Positions 1 to 6,499 of a DNA stretch of 18,881 bases are shown piece by piece. Origin of the DNA: Solirubrobacterales bacterium (GTDB lineage Bacteria > Actinomycetota > Thermoleophilia > Solirubrobacterales > Solirubrobacteraceae); the NCBI GenBank assembly GCA_016215085.1, contig JACRMD010000241.1, forward strand, positions 1-18,881. Reading direction: 5' to 3'. A model generated the notes under the pieces. It made no database searches. It saw only the letters and a program-made list of their open reading frames with translations, and was not told the DNA's origin. Position 1 is the first letter of the stretch. Each line of letters begins with the position of its first letter. The position numbers and the translations under genes are program-made.

Positions 1-519
1 GATCTCGGGGCCGGTCGAGCGGTAGTGGGCCTCGGGGTTGGCCGGGTTGAAGTACTGGTTGGGCTTGTAGGCGCCGGGGATCTCGGCGGCCAGCCGGTCG
101 GAGACCGAGTAGTAGGACTCGGGCGACTCGGGCTCGACGTTCGTCGGGCACACGACGACCTCGGCGCCGTAGGCGCGCAGCAGATCGATCTTCTCCTTGG
201 ACATCTTGTCCGGCATGACCGCGATGACGCGGTAGCCCTTCAGCCGCGCGGCCATCGCCAGGCCGGTGCCGGTGTTGCCCGAGGTCGGCTCGACGATCGT
301 GCCGCCCGGCTTGAGCAGGCCCGCGCGCTCGGCCGCCTCGATCATCGAGATCGCCGCGCGGTCCTTGATCGACCCGCCGGGGTTGAGCGCCTCGACCTTG
401 GCGACGAGCTGCGGCGCCAGGCCGGCGCCGATCCGCGAGAGGCGCACGAGCGGCGTGTGGCCGATGGCGTCGAGGATCGAGTCCTTGACGTCGGGGGTGG
501 TGGCGACGGTCGGCTGCAT
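1..519 (-). CDS. Cystathionine beta-synthase (PLP enzyme), N-terminal 173 residues, cut by the window edge
   Basis: This is a fold-type II PLP enzyme of the cysteine synthase/cystathionine beta-synthase family. It would condense serine (or O-acetylserine) with homocysteine or sulfide in the cytoplasm. The protein starts at the ATG 517-519 and stays open to base 1. Visible features are NPGGSIKDR (residues 46-54, with K52 the expected PLP lysine), the phosphate-cradle motif EPTSGNTG (77-84) and YYSVSDRLA (136-144) followed by KPNQYFNPANP. The last stretch resembles actinobacterial cystathionine beta-synthases more than CysK, but the C-terminal CBS-domain region that would settle this lies outside the window. 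It is divergent from an Lrp/AsnC regulator across a 109-bp gap containing palindromes, which suggests control by that regulator. PLP-enzyme identity is secure; CBS rather than CysK is inference. Confidence 0.88.
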   Translation of the reverse strand, partial: MQPTVATTPDVKDSILDAIGHTPLVRLSRIGAGLAPQLVAKVEALNPGGSIKDRAAISMIEAAERAGLLKPGGTIVEPTSGNTGTGLAMAARLKGYRVIAVMPDKMSKEKIDLLRAYGAEVVVCPTNVEPESPESYYSVSDRLAAEIPGAYKPNQYFNPANPEAHYRSTGPEI

Positions 520-521
520 GG

Positions 522-600
522 GCGACAGTGTCGCATCATGCGGCGAGCGCGCCCAGAGGCCGAAGATCCTTCGGCACGACCTCGTTGCAGACTCGTTGCA
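522..600. promoter_or_regulatory. Divergent regulatory region with two palindromes and a direct repeat
   Basis: The gap between the cystathionine beta-synthase and Lrp/AsnC genes holds three symmetrical elements. GCGACA-G-TGTCGC lies at 522-534, just upstream of the minus-strand ATG. GCCGAAG-ATC-CTTCGGC lies at 559-575. A direct repeat of CTCGTTGCA lies at 581-589 and 592-600, 11 bp apart (one helical turn). A further GCGAC copy lies at 614-618. TTGCAG (585-590) could be a weak -35 element for the regulator. Lrp-family proteins bind short palindromes, often in phased arrays, so these are candidate operators; this assignment is inference. Confidence 0.5.
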
Positions 601-628
601 TTCGGCCGTAGCTGCGACACTTCCGGCC

Positions 629-1120
629 ATGCCGAACGACGTGCGCCTCGACGACACCGACCGGGCGATCCTCGAGGCGCTCAGCGAGGACGCCCGCCTG
701 CCCAACAACGCCATCGCCGAGCGCGTCGGCATCGCGCCGTCCACCTGCCTGCAGCGGATCCGCGCGCTGCGGCGCTCCGGCGTGCTGCGCGGCTTCCACG
801 CCGAGGTCGACCTCGCGGCGCTCGGCCGGCCGCTGCAGGCGATGATCGCCATCCGCCTGACGGTCCACAAGCGCGAGCAGATCGACGCCTTCACCCAGCA
901 CGTGCGCGGGCTGCCGGGCGTCCTGTCGGTCTTCCACCTGGCCGGCGCGACCGACTACCTCGTGTGGGTCGCCGCCGCCGACGCGCAGGACCTGCGCGAG
1001 TTCGTCGTCGACCACCTCGCCACCGACCCGGCCGTCGCGCACGCGGAGACGTCGCTGATCTACGAGCACCGCCGCGGCCCCGGCATCTGGGGCGCGGCGG
1101 ACCCTGGCGCCGAACGGTGA
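629..1120 (+). CDS. Lrp/AsnC family transcriptional regulator
   Basis: This 163-aa protein has the length and architecture of Lrp/AsnC regulators. An N-terminal helix-turn-helix (about residues 5-60: LDDTDRAILEAL, then NNAIAERVGIAPSTCLQRI) is followed by an alpha/beta RAM ligand-binding domain (about 70-150, including GVLSVFHLAGATDYLVWV). Such proteins are octameric or dimeric DNA-binding proteins that sense amino acids. The ATG at 629 was chosen because the HTH begins right after it; the open frame runs further upstream but overlaps the divergent gene and its regulatory region. Its position opposite a cystathionine beta-synthase suggests control of sulfur amino-acid metabolism, as is common for locally acting Lrp proteins. 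It ends in TGA, the only stand-alone TGA stop in the window. Confidence 0.93.
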   Translation: MPNDVRLDDTDRAILEALSEDARLPNNAIAERVGIAPSTCLQRIRALRRSGVLRGFHAEVDLAALGRPLQAMIAIRLTVHKREQIDAFTQHVRGLPGVLSVFHLAGATDYLVWVAAADAQDLREFVVDHLATDPAVAHAETSLIYEHRRGPGIWGAADPGAER

Positions 1121-1140
1121 GCGTCGGTTAGCGTGGGCCC

Positions 1141-1536
1141 ATGAGGCCGCCGCTCTTCCGCGACCACCCGCTGCCCGTGCAGCTCGCCCTCGGGGTCGCC
1201 CTGCCCGTCGCCTTCGGGCTGCTGACGGGCTACCTGCTCGGCGTGGGCGAGGGCTGGTGGATCATCGCCAACGTCATCGGCATCGGCGGCGGGCTCGGCG
1301 CCGGCTTCGACCACGTCGGCGCCGCGGAGGGCGCCAAGCGCGGCCTCGTCGGCGGCGTGCTCTTCGGCGTGGGCGTGGTGCTCGGCGACGCGCTGTGGGT
1401 CGACGCGCGCGAGGCCACGGTCGTCGAGCCGTTCGGCCTCTTCCCGCTGATCACCGCGACGATCTCGTCGGGGCTCGGCGCGCTGGGCGGCGCGATGCGC
1501 GCCCGCGTCGAGGCCGCCGACGCGGCCCAGGCCTAG
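1141..1536 (+). CDS. Small integral membrane protein, function unknown
   Basis: This 131-aa protein has about four hydrophobic segments: roughly residues 15-35, 39-57, 68-85 and 98-117. They are glycine/alanine-rich, with a short charged DHVGAAEGAKRG loop between the second and third. I do not recognise a family with confidence. It starts 20 bp after the Lrp stop, so it may be co-transcribed with that regulator. Its TAG stop (1534-1536) overlaps the stop of the convergent PAC2 gene, the two sharing CTAG at 1533-1536. Composition and codon use match the neighbours, so it is probably a real gene. Confidence 0.75.
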   Translation: MRPPLFRDHPLPVQLALGVALPVAFGLLTGYLLGVGEGWWIIANVIGIGGGLGAGFDHVGAAEGAKRGLVGGVLFGVGVVLGDALWVDAREATVVEPFGLFPLITATISSGLGALGGAMRARVEAADAAQA

Positions 1537-2429
1537 CGGCCGCGCGCGACGTCGGGCCCGTCCTCGGGCCCGCGCTGGCGCAGGAAGCGCTGGAACTCGC
1601 GCGCGAGGACGTCGCCCGACGGCAGCTCGGTCGGGTCGAGGTCCTCCTCCTCTTCCTCGGCCGCCTTCTCGAGGCGCTCGACGAAGGCCTGCACGTCCGG
1701 GTCGGACTGCACGGCCAGCGAGACCTGGCGCTCGTAGTCGCCGGCGGCGACCTCGAGCTCCTCGGCGTCGACGGTCACGCCGACCAGCGACTCGAGCCGG
1801 CGCACGAGCGCCAGCGCCGCCTTCGGGTTCGGCGCCGCGGCGACGTAGTGCGGGACGCTGGCCCACAGCGAGGCGGACGGCATGCCCGCGTCGGCGCACG
1901 CGGCGTGGAGCACGCCGACGATGCCGGTCGGCCCCTCGTAGCCGGACGGCTGCAGGCCCAGGCGCTCGGTGAGCCCCTGGTCGCTGGCGAAGCCGGTGAT
2001 GCCGACCGGGCGGCTGTGCGGCACGTCGGCGAGCAGGGCGCCGAGCGAGACGACCAGCTGCGTGCCCAGCGCCTCGGCGAGGTCGACGATCAGGCGCGTG
2101 AACGAGCGCCAGCGGAAGCTGGGCTCGGGGCCGGAGAGCAGGACGAGGTCGCGCGGCGCGCGCGGGACCCGGGCCTCGTAGATCTCGACCGACGGCCACT
2201 GCAGCTCGCGCGTCGAGCCCTCGACGAGGGAGATGCGCGGGCGGGTGGCCTGGAAGTCGTAGAACTCCTCGGGGTCGATCTGCGCGAAGCGCGTGGCGCC
2301 CAGCGAGGCGCCGAAGTAGCGCAGCGCGGCGGAGGCGGCGTCGCCCGCGTCGTTCCAGCCGGTGAAGGCGCAGACGAGCGCGGGGGCGCGGAGGCCGTCG
2401 GGCCTGCTCTCCCAGATCAGCGGCTGCAT
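1533..2429 (-). CDS. PAC2 family protein
   Basis: This protein of about 298 aa begins MQPLIWESRPDGL and soon shows ALVCAFTGWNDAGDAAS, the hallmark N-terminus of the PAC2 (proteasome-assembly-chaperone-like) family found widely in actinobacteria. Further family features are PEPSFRWRSFTRLIVDLAEALG and the ALLADVPHSRPVGITGFASD segment. The C-terminus has an acidic run (EEEEED) and a charged tail. The bacterial role is unproven; the archaeal and eukaryotic relatives are chaperones in proteasome assembly. The frame extends 14 codons upstream to 2471, but the ATG at 2427-2429 matches the usual family start and leaves room for the divergent gene. No good Shine-Dalgarno sequence is seen. It is divergent from the YhaM-like gene, 48 bp away. 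Confidence 0.88.
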   Translation of the reverse strand: MQPLIWESRPDGLRAPALVCAFTGWNDAGDAASAALRYFGASLGATRFAQIDPEEFYDFQATRPRISLVEGSTRELQWPSVEIYEARVPRAPRDLVLLSGPEPSFRWRSFTRLIVDLAEALGTQLVVSLGALLADVPHSRPVGITGFASDQGLTERLGLQPSGYEGPTGIVGVLHAACADAGMPSASLWASVPHYVAAAPNPKAALALVRRLESLVGVTVDAEELEVAAGDYERQVSLAVQSDPDVQAFVERLEKAAEEEEEDLDPTELPSGDVLAREFQRFLRQRGPEDGPDVARGR

Positions 2430-2477
2430 CAGGAGGACGGTAGCGCCATCCGCCCGGCCCTCCATCATCACGGGCCG

Positions 2478-3356
2478 ATGGCCGCAGTCTCAACCCTGCG
2501 CGCCGGGGACGAGGTCTCCGGCGTCTACGCGTGCACCCGCAAGGACCGGCTGGTCTCGCGGGCCGGCACGCCGTACCTGGCGCTGGAGCTGCGCGACCGC
2601 ACGGGCGCCATCCCCGCGCGCGCCTTCCGCGACGCCGACGTCCTGGCCGGCCGCTTCGAGCGGGGCGACCTCGTCCGCGTGGCCGGTCGCGTGGACCGCT
2701 TCCGCGACGAGCTCCAGCTCGACCTGCGGGCGATCGCACGCGCCGCGCCCGAGGAGGCCGACCCCGCGACGTTCCTGCCCGTCGCCTACCGCGACCTCGA
2801 CGAGCTCGACGGCTTCCTGGAGTCGCTGGCCGGCGAGGTCCGCGTCCCGGGCTTCGCCGCCCTGCTGCAGGCGCTGCTGGGCGACGAGGCGCTGCGCGCC
2901 GAGTGGCGCCGGGCCCCCTGCACCCGGGCCGGGCACCACGCCTACCTCGGCGGCCTGCTCGAGCACACGGTCGCCGTGGGGACGCTCGCGCTCGAGGCCT
3001 GCCAGCTGCACATCAAGCTCCGGCGCGACCTGCTGCTCACCGCGGCGCTGGTCCACGACCTCGGCAAGACCCGGGAGTTCACCTACGGCGCCGAGATCGA
3101 GCTCTCCGACGCGGGCCGCCTGCTCGGCCACGTCGAGCTCGGGCTGCGCATGCTCGACGACGTCGCCCGCGGCATCCCGGCGATGGACGAGCCGCGCCGC
3201 CTCGAGCTCGCCCACTGCGTGCTGACCCACCACGGCGCCGACGCCACGCCGCAGCGGCGCTTCGCCACGGTCGAGGCGCTGACGCTGCACCGCCTCAACG
3301 CGCTGGACGCCGCCGTCAAGGGCGCGCTCGAGCACGGGCTCGGCCTCGACGCCTAG
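2478..3356 (+). CDS. 3'-5' exoribonuclease, YhaM-like (OB-fold plus HD domain)
   Basis: This 292-aa protein has an OB-fold nucleic-acid-binding N-terminus (about residues 8-90: SGVYACTRKDRLVSRAG, then YLALELRDRTGAIPARAF) and an HD metal-dependent phosphohydrolase domain (about 145-285). The HD motif is ALVHDLGKTREF (H193, D194), with H153/H154, H163 and H251/H252 as further candidate metal ligands. This is the architecture of Bacillus YhaM/CbfI, which degrades RNA from the 3' end. The ATG at 2478 directly precedes the OB fold, and much longer readings of the frame run antisense through PAC2. It ends in TAG, followed 4 bp later by a hairpin. A nuclease role in RNA turnover is a family-based inference; the residues needed for HD chemistry appear intact. 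Confidence 0.9.
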   Translation: MAAVSTLRAGDEVSGVYACTRKDRLVSRAGTPYLALELRDRTGAIPARAFRDADVLAGRFERGDLVRVAGRVDRFRDELQLDLRAIARAAPEEADPATFLPVAYRDLDELDGFLESLAGEVRVPGFAALLQALLGDEALRAEWRRAPCTRAGHHAYLGGLLEHTVAVGTLALEACQLHIKLRRDLLLTAALVHDLGKTREFTYGAEIELSDAGRLLGHVELGLRMLDDVARGIPAMDEPRRLELAHCVLTHHGADATPQRRFATVEALTLHRLNALDAAVKGALEHGLGLDA

Positions 3357-3359
3357 CCG

Positions 3360-3404
3360 CGAGTGTCGAGTTGTGGCCCCGTGCGGGCTTCAAGTCGACA
3401 CTCG
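3360..3404. terminator. Imperfect long hairpin between convergent yhaM-like gene and selC; candidate bidirectional terminator
   Basis: CGAGTGTCGA (3360-3369) pairs perfectly with TCGACACTCG (3395-3404). After one G/G mismatch, three more pairs form (TTG with CAA). An inner GCCC/GGGC pair can form in the loop. It starts 4 bp after the yhaM-like stop and lies 17 bp beyond the 3' end of selC, so it is placed to end transcription from both sides. There is no T-tract, which is common for actinobacterial hairpin terminators, so a factor-independent mechanism is uncertain. It could also be a dispersed palindromic repeat. Confidence 0.5.
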
Positions 3405-3421
3405 GCGCGCGGGCCGGGGAG

Positions 3422-3514
3422 CGAAGCGGCGAAGGAATCGAACCTTCCAAGCGAGGGGCTGCCTCGCCCTGCCGGCTTTGAAGGCCGGATGGGCCACCAG
3501 GCCCGTGCCGCTCC
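3422..3514 (-). tRNA. selC: tRNA-Sec (anticodon UCA), selenocysteine tRNA
   Basis: Read on the minus strand from 3514, this 93-nt RNA folds as a bacterial selenocysteine tRNA. The acceptor stem is 8 bp: GGAGCGGC with GCCGCTTC, one G-U pair. The D arm is GGGCC-TGGT-GGCCC. The anticodon arm is CCGGC-CTTCAAA-GCCGG with anticodon TCA at 3481-3479. A long variable arm has a GCGAGG/CCTCGC stem, and the T arm is GAAGG-TTCGATT-CCTTC (5 bp). The 8+5 acceptor/T-stem and the UCA anticodon are diagnostic; a serine tRNA would have 7+5. G is the discriminator and CCA is not encoded. It would carry serine converted to selenocysteine by SelA and decode UGA with SelB. Those genes and any selenoprotein are not in this window. 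It begins only 10 bp past the HxlR stop. Confidence 0.93.
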
Positions 3515-3524
3515 GCGACGGAGG

Positions 3525-3989
3525 CTAACCCGCGGGCAGCACGCCCGCGGCACGCATCTGCTCGGTGGCGCCGGGGCCCGGGCGGGCCCGGAGCTCCTGG
3601 GGCGGGACCGGCTCGCCGCAGTGCGAGCAGCGGTACTCGGGGCGCGTGTCGTGGCCGCAGCGGGTGTGCACGAGCACGCGCGGCGGCGGCTCGCCGGCAT
3701 GCGCGTCGCCCCACTCCATGAGCGCGATGAGCACGGGCTGGAGGTCGAGGCCCTTCGGCGTCGCGCGGTACGCCCCGTCGGCGTCGACCTCGAGGATGCC
3801 GTGCTGCACCATCGTCTCCAGACGGTCGGCCAGGATGTTGGTGGCCACGCCGGTCTCGCGGCGGATCTCGGCGTAGTGGCGGCGGCCGAGGAGCACCTCG
3901 CGCAGGACGAGCAGCGTCCAGCGCTCGCCGACGATCGCGAGGGTGCGCGCGATCGAGCAGTGCTGCCCCTCGAACGGGCGGTACGGCAT
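3525..3989 (-). CDS. HxlR-family winged-helix transcriptional regulator
   Basis: This 154-aa protein starts MPYRPFEGQHCSIARTLAIV and continues GERWTLLVLREVLLGRRHYA and EIRRETGVATNILADRLETM, the classic HxlR winged-helix core (about residues 8-100). The C-terminal extension carries a likely zinc-binding cysteine set: TRCGHDT and YRCSHCGEPV. Some HxlR proteins have this tail; its function is unproven. The ATG overlaps the upstream thioesterase stop by one base (TGATG at 3987-3991), indicating translational coupling. HxlR proteins usually repress a neighbouring gene and themselves, and the palindrome at 4807-4823 upstream of the operon fits such a site. The last codon is followed within 10 bp by selC on the same strand. 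Confidence 0.93.
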   Translation of the reverse strand: MPYRPFEGQHCSIARTLAIVGERWTLLVLREVLLGRRHYAEIRRETGVATNILADRLETMVQHGILEVDADGAYRATPKGLDLQPVLIALMEWGDAHAGEPPPRVLVHTRCGHDTRPEYRCSHCGEPVPPQELRARPGPGATEQMRAAGVLPAG

Positions 3990-4786
3990 CAGCCGAGGAC
4001 CCTCCGGAGCTGGCGGGTGTGCAGGAGCAGCCGGCCGTCGGGCGCCCACAGCTCGCCATCCTCGACCGCGTAGCCGTCGGCGGTGCGGCGGTTGCGCACG
4101 TCGGCCAGGACCCACTCCGGCGCCGGGTCGGGCGCGGCGGCGTAGTGGACGGAGAGCTCGACGGTCGGCATCGCGACGTACTCTGCCAACCGGCCGTAGA
4201 GCGCGGGGGCGACGGCGTCGGCCAGGAACGTCGCGACGGCCGCGTCGACCGGCCGGTGCTCGGAGAGGCGCATCCACACCACGAGCCGGCCCTCGTCGCC
4301 GCCGGAGAGCGGCAGCCCGATCGCCGGCCGGTACTCGACGTACTGCGACATGTCGGCCTGGGGCACCGGGCGTCCTCCGAGCGGTGCGCAGTCCTCCGGT
4401 GGCGCGACCGAGGGCATCGCGTCGGCGGCGTGCGCGAGGCCGGCGCGCTCGGCGCCGAACGTGGCGAGCGCGAGCGCGACGGGCCGCCCGTCCTGCTCGG
4501 CGCGCACGGTCACCGTGCTCACCGAGCCGCCGTGGCGCTCCAGGCGCGGGTCGAGATCCACGCGCCCCGCCGCCACCGGCTCGAGCAGCGAGACCGTCAG
4601 GGCGCGCGGCGCCCGGCAGCAGTCGTCGACGGCGTAGCGCGCGGCCCGCAGCGCGATGGCCGCCACGTAGCCGCCGTGGGCGCCCAGGTAGCCGCTCCAC
4701 GAGCCGTCGACCTCCGCGCGCACGCCGTCCTGCACGGCGGTGTGGCGATCGAAGCGGGACCCGGCCGGTGCGTCGATGATGGACAT
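3989..4786 (-). CDS. Acyl-CoA thioesterase family protein (TesB-like double hotdog)
   Basis: This 265-aa protein looks like an actinobacterial acyl-CoA thioesterase of the two-hotdog (TesB/4HBT-like) type. The N-terminal half has SYLGAHGGYVAAIALRA-like sequence (WSGYLGAHGGYVAAIALRAA) and RALTVSLLEPVAAGRVDL. The C-terminal half has RLAEYVAMPTVELSVHYAA and the closing DGRLLLHTRQLRRV, typical of the family. It would hydrolyse an acyl-CoA of unknown chain length in the cytoplasm. It is the first gene of a two-gene operon with HxlR (1-nt overlap), preceded by a 37-bp gap that contains the palindrome at 4807-4823. Family assignment is fairly secure; the substrate cannot be read from the sequence. 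Confidence 0.82.
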   Translation of the reverse strand: MSIIDAPAGSRFDRHTAVQDGVRAEVDGSWSGYLGAHGGYVAAIALRAARYAVDDCCRAPRALTVSLLEPVAAGRVDLDPRLERHGGSVSTVTVRAEQDGRPVALALATFGAERAGLAHAADAMPSVAPPEDCAPLGGRPVPQADMSQYVEYRPAIGLPLSGGDEGRLVVWMRLSEHRPVDAAVATFLADAVAPALYGRLAEYVAMPTVELSVHYAAAPDPAPEWVLADVRNRRTADGYAVEDGELWAPDGRLLLHTRQLRRVLG

Positions 4787-4806
4787 GGGCGCACGGTACG
4801 CTTGTC

Positions 4807-4823
4807 GCTTGCATTTTGCAAGC
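4807..4823. promoter_or_regulatory. 17-bp palindrome GCTTGCA-TTT-TGCAAGC, candidate HxlR operator
   Basis: A perfect 7-bp inverted repeat with a 3-bp AT spacer sits in the 37-bp gap between the Usp stop (4824-4826) and the thioesterase ATG (4784-4786). It is strikingly AT-rich for this DNA. The first gene on its right-hand side of the operon encodes a thioesterase followed by an HxlR regulator, and HxlR dimers bind short inverted repeats. Autoregulation is inferred from this placement. Confidence 0.65.
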
Positions 4824-5390
4824 CTAGAAGTGGCCGGGCACGGCGTGCCCGTTCACCGACACCTTGCGCTCGTCCGTCGGCGCCGGGCGCAGGATCAGCA
4901 CCTCGGCGTCGGCGGCCGTGAGCAGCCAGACGAGGTCCTCGCCGCTGAAGCCGGCGCGCGGGTTGGAGGTCGCCGAGACGATCACCCGGTCGACCGGCTC
5001 CTGCGCCAGCGCGTGACGCAGCGCGTCGCGGTACGTGCGGCCCCGGTAGACGCGGGCGTCGACCGGCACGTCCTGCGCCGCGGCGCGCTGCTCGATGACC
5101 TCCAGCAGCGGCATCGCGGTCGAGCACTGCCGCGGCAGCGGGCTCTCGAGCGGCAGGTTCAGCGGGACGGTCGCCAGGTAGCACGGCATGAGCGTCGCGT
5201 GCTCGACGCGCGCCAGCCGCACTGCCGCGTCGAACGCCCGCCGCGAGATCGACGCGCCGGTGAACGGCAGCATGATGCGGCGCAGCCGGTCGGGCTCGGT
5301 CTCTCGCGGCCGGCGGCCGTGGGGCGGCAACCAGAAGCCGATGGCGACCCCGGCCGCCAGCGCCAGCACGGCGATGAGCGCCGGCGTCAT
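4824..5390 (-). CDS. Membrane-anchored universal stress (Usp-like) protein, last gene of the kdp array
   Basis: This 188-aa protein starts with one hydrophobic helix (MTPALIAVLALAAGVAIGFW, residues 1-20) followed by an arginine-rich stop (RRPRETEPDRLRR). It then carries a Usp-like alpha/beta domain (about 38-170: RRIMLPFTGASISRRAFDAA, RVYRGRTYRDAL, PVDRVIVSATSNP, ADAEVLILRPAP). The canonical G-x2-G-x9-G-S/T ATP motif is not seen, so nucleotide binding is doubtful. Its ATG overlaps the KdpD-module stop by 4 nt (ATGA, 5387-5390), so it is translationally coupled to the kdp genes. Usp proteins are known partners of the Usp domain in KdpD (UspC in E. coli). A role as a tethered scaffold for the Kdp sensor is inference. 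Confidence 0.78.
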   Translation of the reverse strand: MTPALIAVLALAAGVAIGFWLPPHGRRPRETEPDRLRRIMLPFTGASISRRAFDAAVRLARVEHATLMPCYLATVPLNLPLESPLPRQCSTAMPLLEVIEQRAAAQDVPVDARVYRGRTYRDALRHALAQEPVDRVIVSATSNPRAGFSGEDLVWLLTAADAEVLILRPAPTDERKVSVNGHAVPGHF

Positions 5391-6499
5391 GCCTGCCGCT
5401 CCGCACGATCGGCCACGATCCGCACGTCGACCCCCGGGGCCAGGCGCATGATCCGCTGCGGCAGCGGCTCGCGCAGCCGGGCCAAACCCCGCGGCGGCGG
5501 CGACTTGCCCAGCAGGACGTAGGTCGCGCCGCGCTCGCGCGCCACCCGCGCCGCCGTCTCGGCGAGGTCGTCGCCCTCCTCCACCACGAACGCCGCCCCG
5601 AGCACGGACGCCAGCTCGCGCAGCGCGCGCAGCGACTGCGCCTCCTCGCCCTCGGGCACGTGCCCGGGCGGCTGCACCCACAGCAGGTCCAGGTCCGCGC
5701 CCAGCCGCTGGGTCGAGCGCCAGGCGCGCCGCACGAGCCGCTGCGCCCGCGGGTAGGGCGAGACGAGCGCGAGCAGCCGCTCGCCGACCGCCTGCTGGAC
5801 CTGGGCATCGACACGGTCCTCGCGCGTGCCGAGCGCGTCGACGACGAGCGTGCGGCGCTGCTCGACGTCCTGGGCCACCTGCCGCAGCGCGGTCTCGCGA
5901 AGCGCGTTGAGGTTCTCGACGCGGAAGAAGCCGTTGAGCGCCGCCTCGATGCGCTCGGCCGGGTACACGTTCCCGGCCCGGAGCCGTTCGAGCAGCGCCT
6001 GCGGCGTGAGGTCCACGATGACGACCTCGTCGGCCCGGCTCAGCACGCCGTCGGGGACCGTCTCGCGCACCCGCACGCCGGTGAGCTCGGCGACGCTGTC
6101 GTTGAGCGACTCGAGGTGCTGGACGTTCATGGTGGAGAACACGTCGATGCCGGCGTCGAGCACGTCGTCGACGTCCTCGTAGCGCTTGGCGTGCTCGACG
6201 CCCGGCGCGTTGGTGTGCGCAAGCTCGTCGACGAGGCACAGCTCCGGCTCGCGCGAGAGCACCCCGGGCAGGTCGAGCTCCTCCATCGTCGCGCCGCGGT
6301 ACGTGATCCGCCGCCGCGGGAGGCGCTCCAGCCCCTCCGCGGCGGCCAGCGTCATGTCGCGGCCGTGGGTCTCGAGGAGGCCGACGACCACGTCGCGGCC
6401 CGCGTCGAGCTCCCCACGGCCCTCCTGCAGCATCCGCACGGTCTTGCCGACGCCGGCGGCCATCCCGAGGAACACCTTGTGATGGCCCCGGCCGGTCAC
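5387..6499 (-). CDS. kdpD: KdpD N-terminal sensor module (KdpD ATP-binding plus Usp domain), no kinase domain
   Basis: From a possible GTG start at 6499, this 370-aa stretch is a truncated KdpD. The KdpD domain (about 6-212) has Walker A GMAAGVGKT (12-20), a Walker-B-like LVDELAHTNAPG (89-100), and DVFSTMNVQHLESLND (119-134). A Usp-like domain follows (about 230-365: RLLALVSPYPRAQRL, ADLDLLWVQPP, RGATYVLLGKSPPP). It lacks the DUF4118 membrane region, the phospho-accepting histidine and the HATPase domain, which are encoded separately at 11646-12989. Truncated KdpD proteins of this kind are known from some cyanobacteria and other bacteria. It is in frame with kdpB and no stop intervenes, so the GTG start is an alternative reading. 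It is followed with a 4-nt overlap by the Usp gene. It probably works with the separate kinase to sense K+ or ATP (inference). Confidence 0.72.
   Translation of the reverse strand: MTGRGHHKVFLGMAAGVGKTVRMLQEGRGELDAGRDVVVGLLETHGRDMTLAAAEGLERLPRRRITYRGATMEELDLPGVLSREPELCLVDELAHTNAPGVEHAKRYEDVDDVLDAGIDVFSTMNVQHLESLNDSVAELTGVRVRETVPDGVLSRADEVVIVDLTPQALLERLRAGNVYPAERIEAALNGFFRVENLNALRETALRQVAQDVEQRRTLVVDALGTREDRVDAQVQQAVGERLLALVSPYPRAQRLVRRAWRSTQRLGADLDLLWVQPPGHVPEGEEAQSLRALRELASVLGAAFVVEEGDDLAETAARVARERGATYVLLGKSPPPRGLARLREPLPQRIMRLAPGVDVRIVADRAERQA

Noticed and set aside
266..628. Upstream extension of the Lrp frame
   Set aside because: It would overlap the divergent cystathionine beta-synthase and the palindromic regulatory region. 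The Lrp helix-turn-helix starts just after the ATG at 629.
1118..1120. The stand-alone TGA of the Lrp gene as a possible selenocysteine codon
   Set aside because: The protein is already full-length, the continuation reads only a few unremarkable codons to another TGA, and no Sec-type hairpin or Cys homologue position is evident.
1060..2739. A 559-codon minus-strand frame over PAC2 and the neighbouring genes
   Set aside because: It is out of frame with the well-recognised PAC2 protein and consists of Arg/Pro/Ala-rich sequence, a GC-driven shadow.
5387..6499. A cyclic-di-AMP binding motif in the KdpD Usp domain
   Set aside because: The SxS-x20-FTAxY pattern known from Staphylococcus KdpD is not visible in this module.
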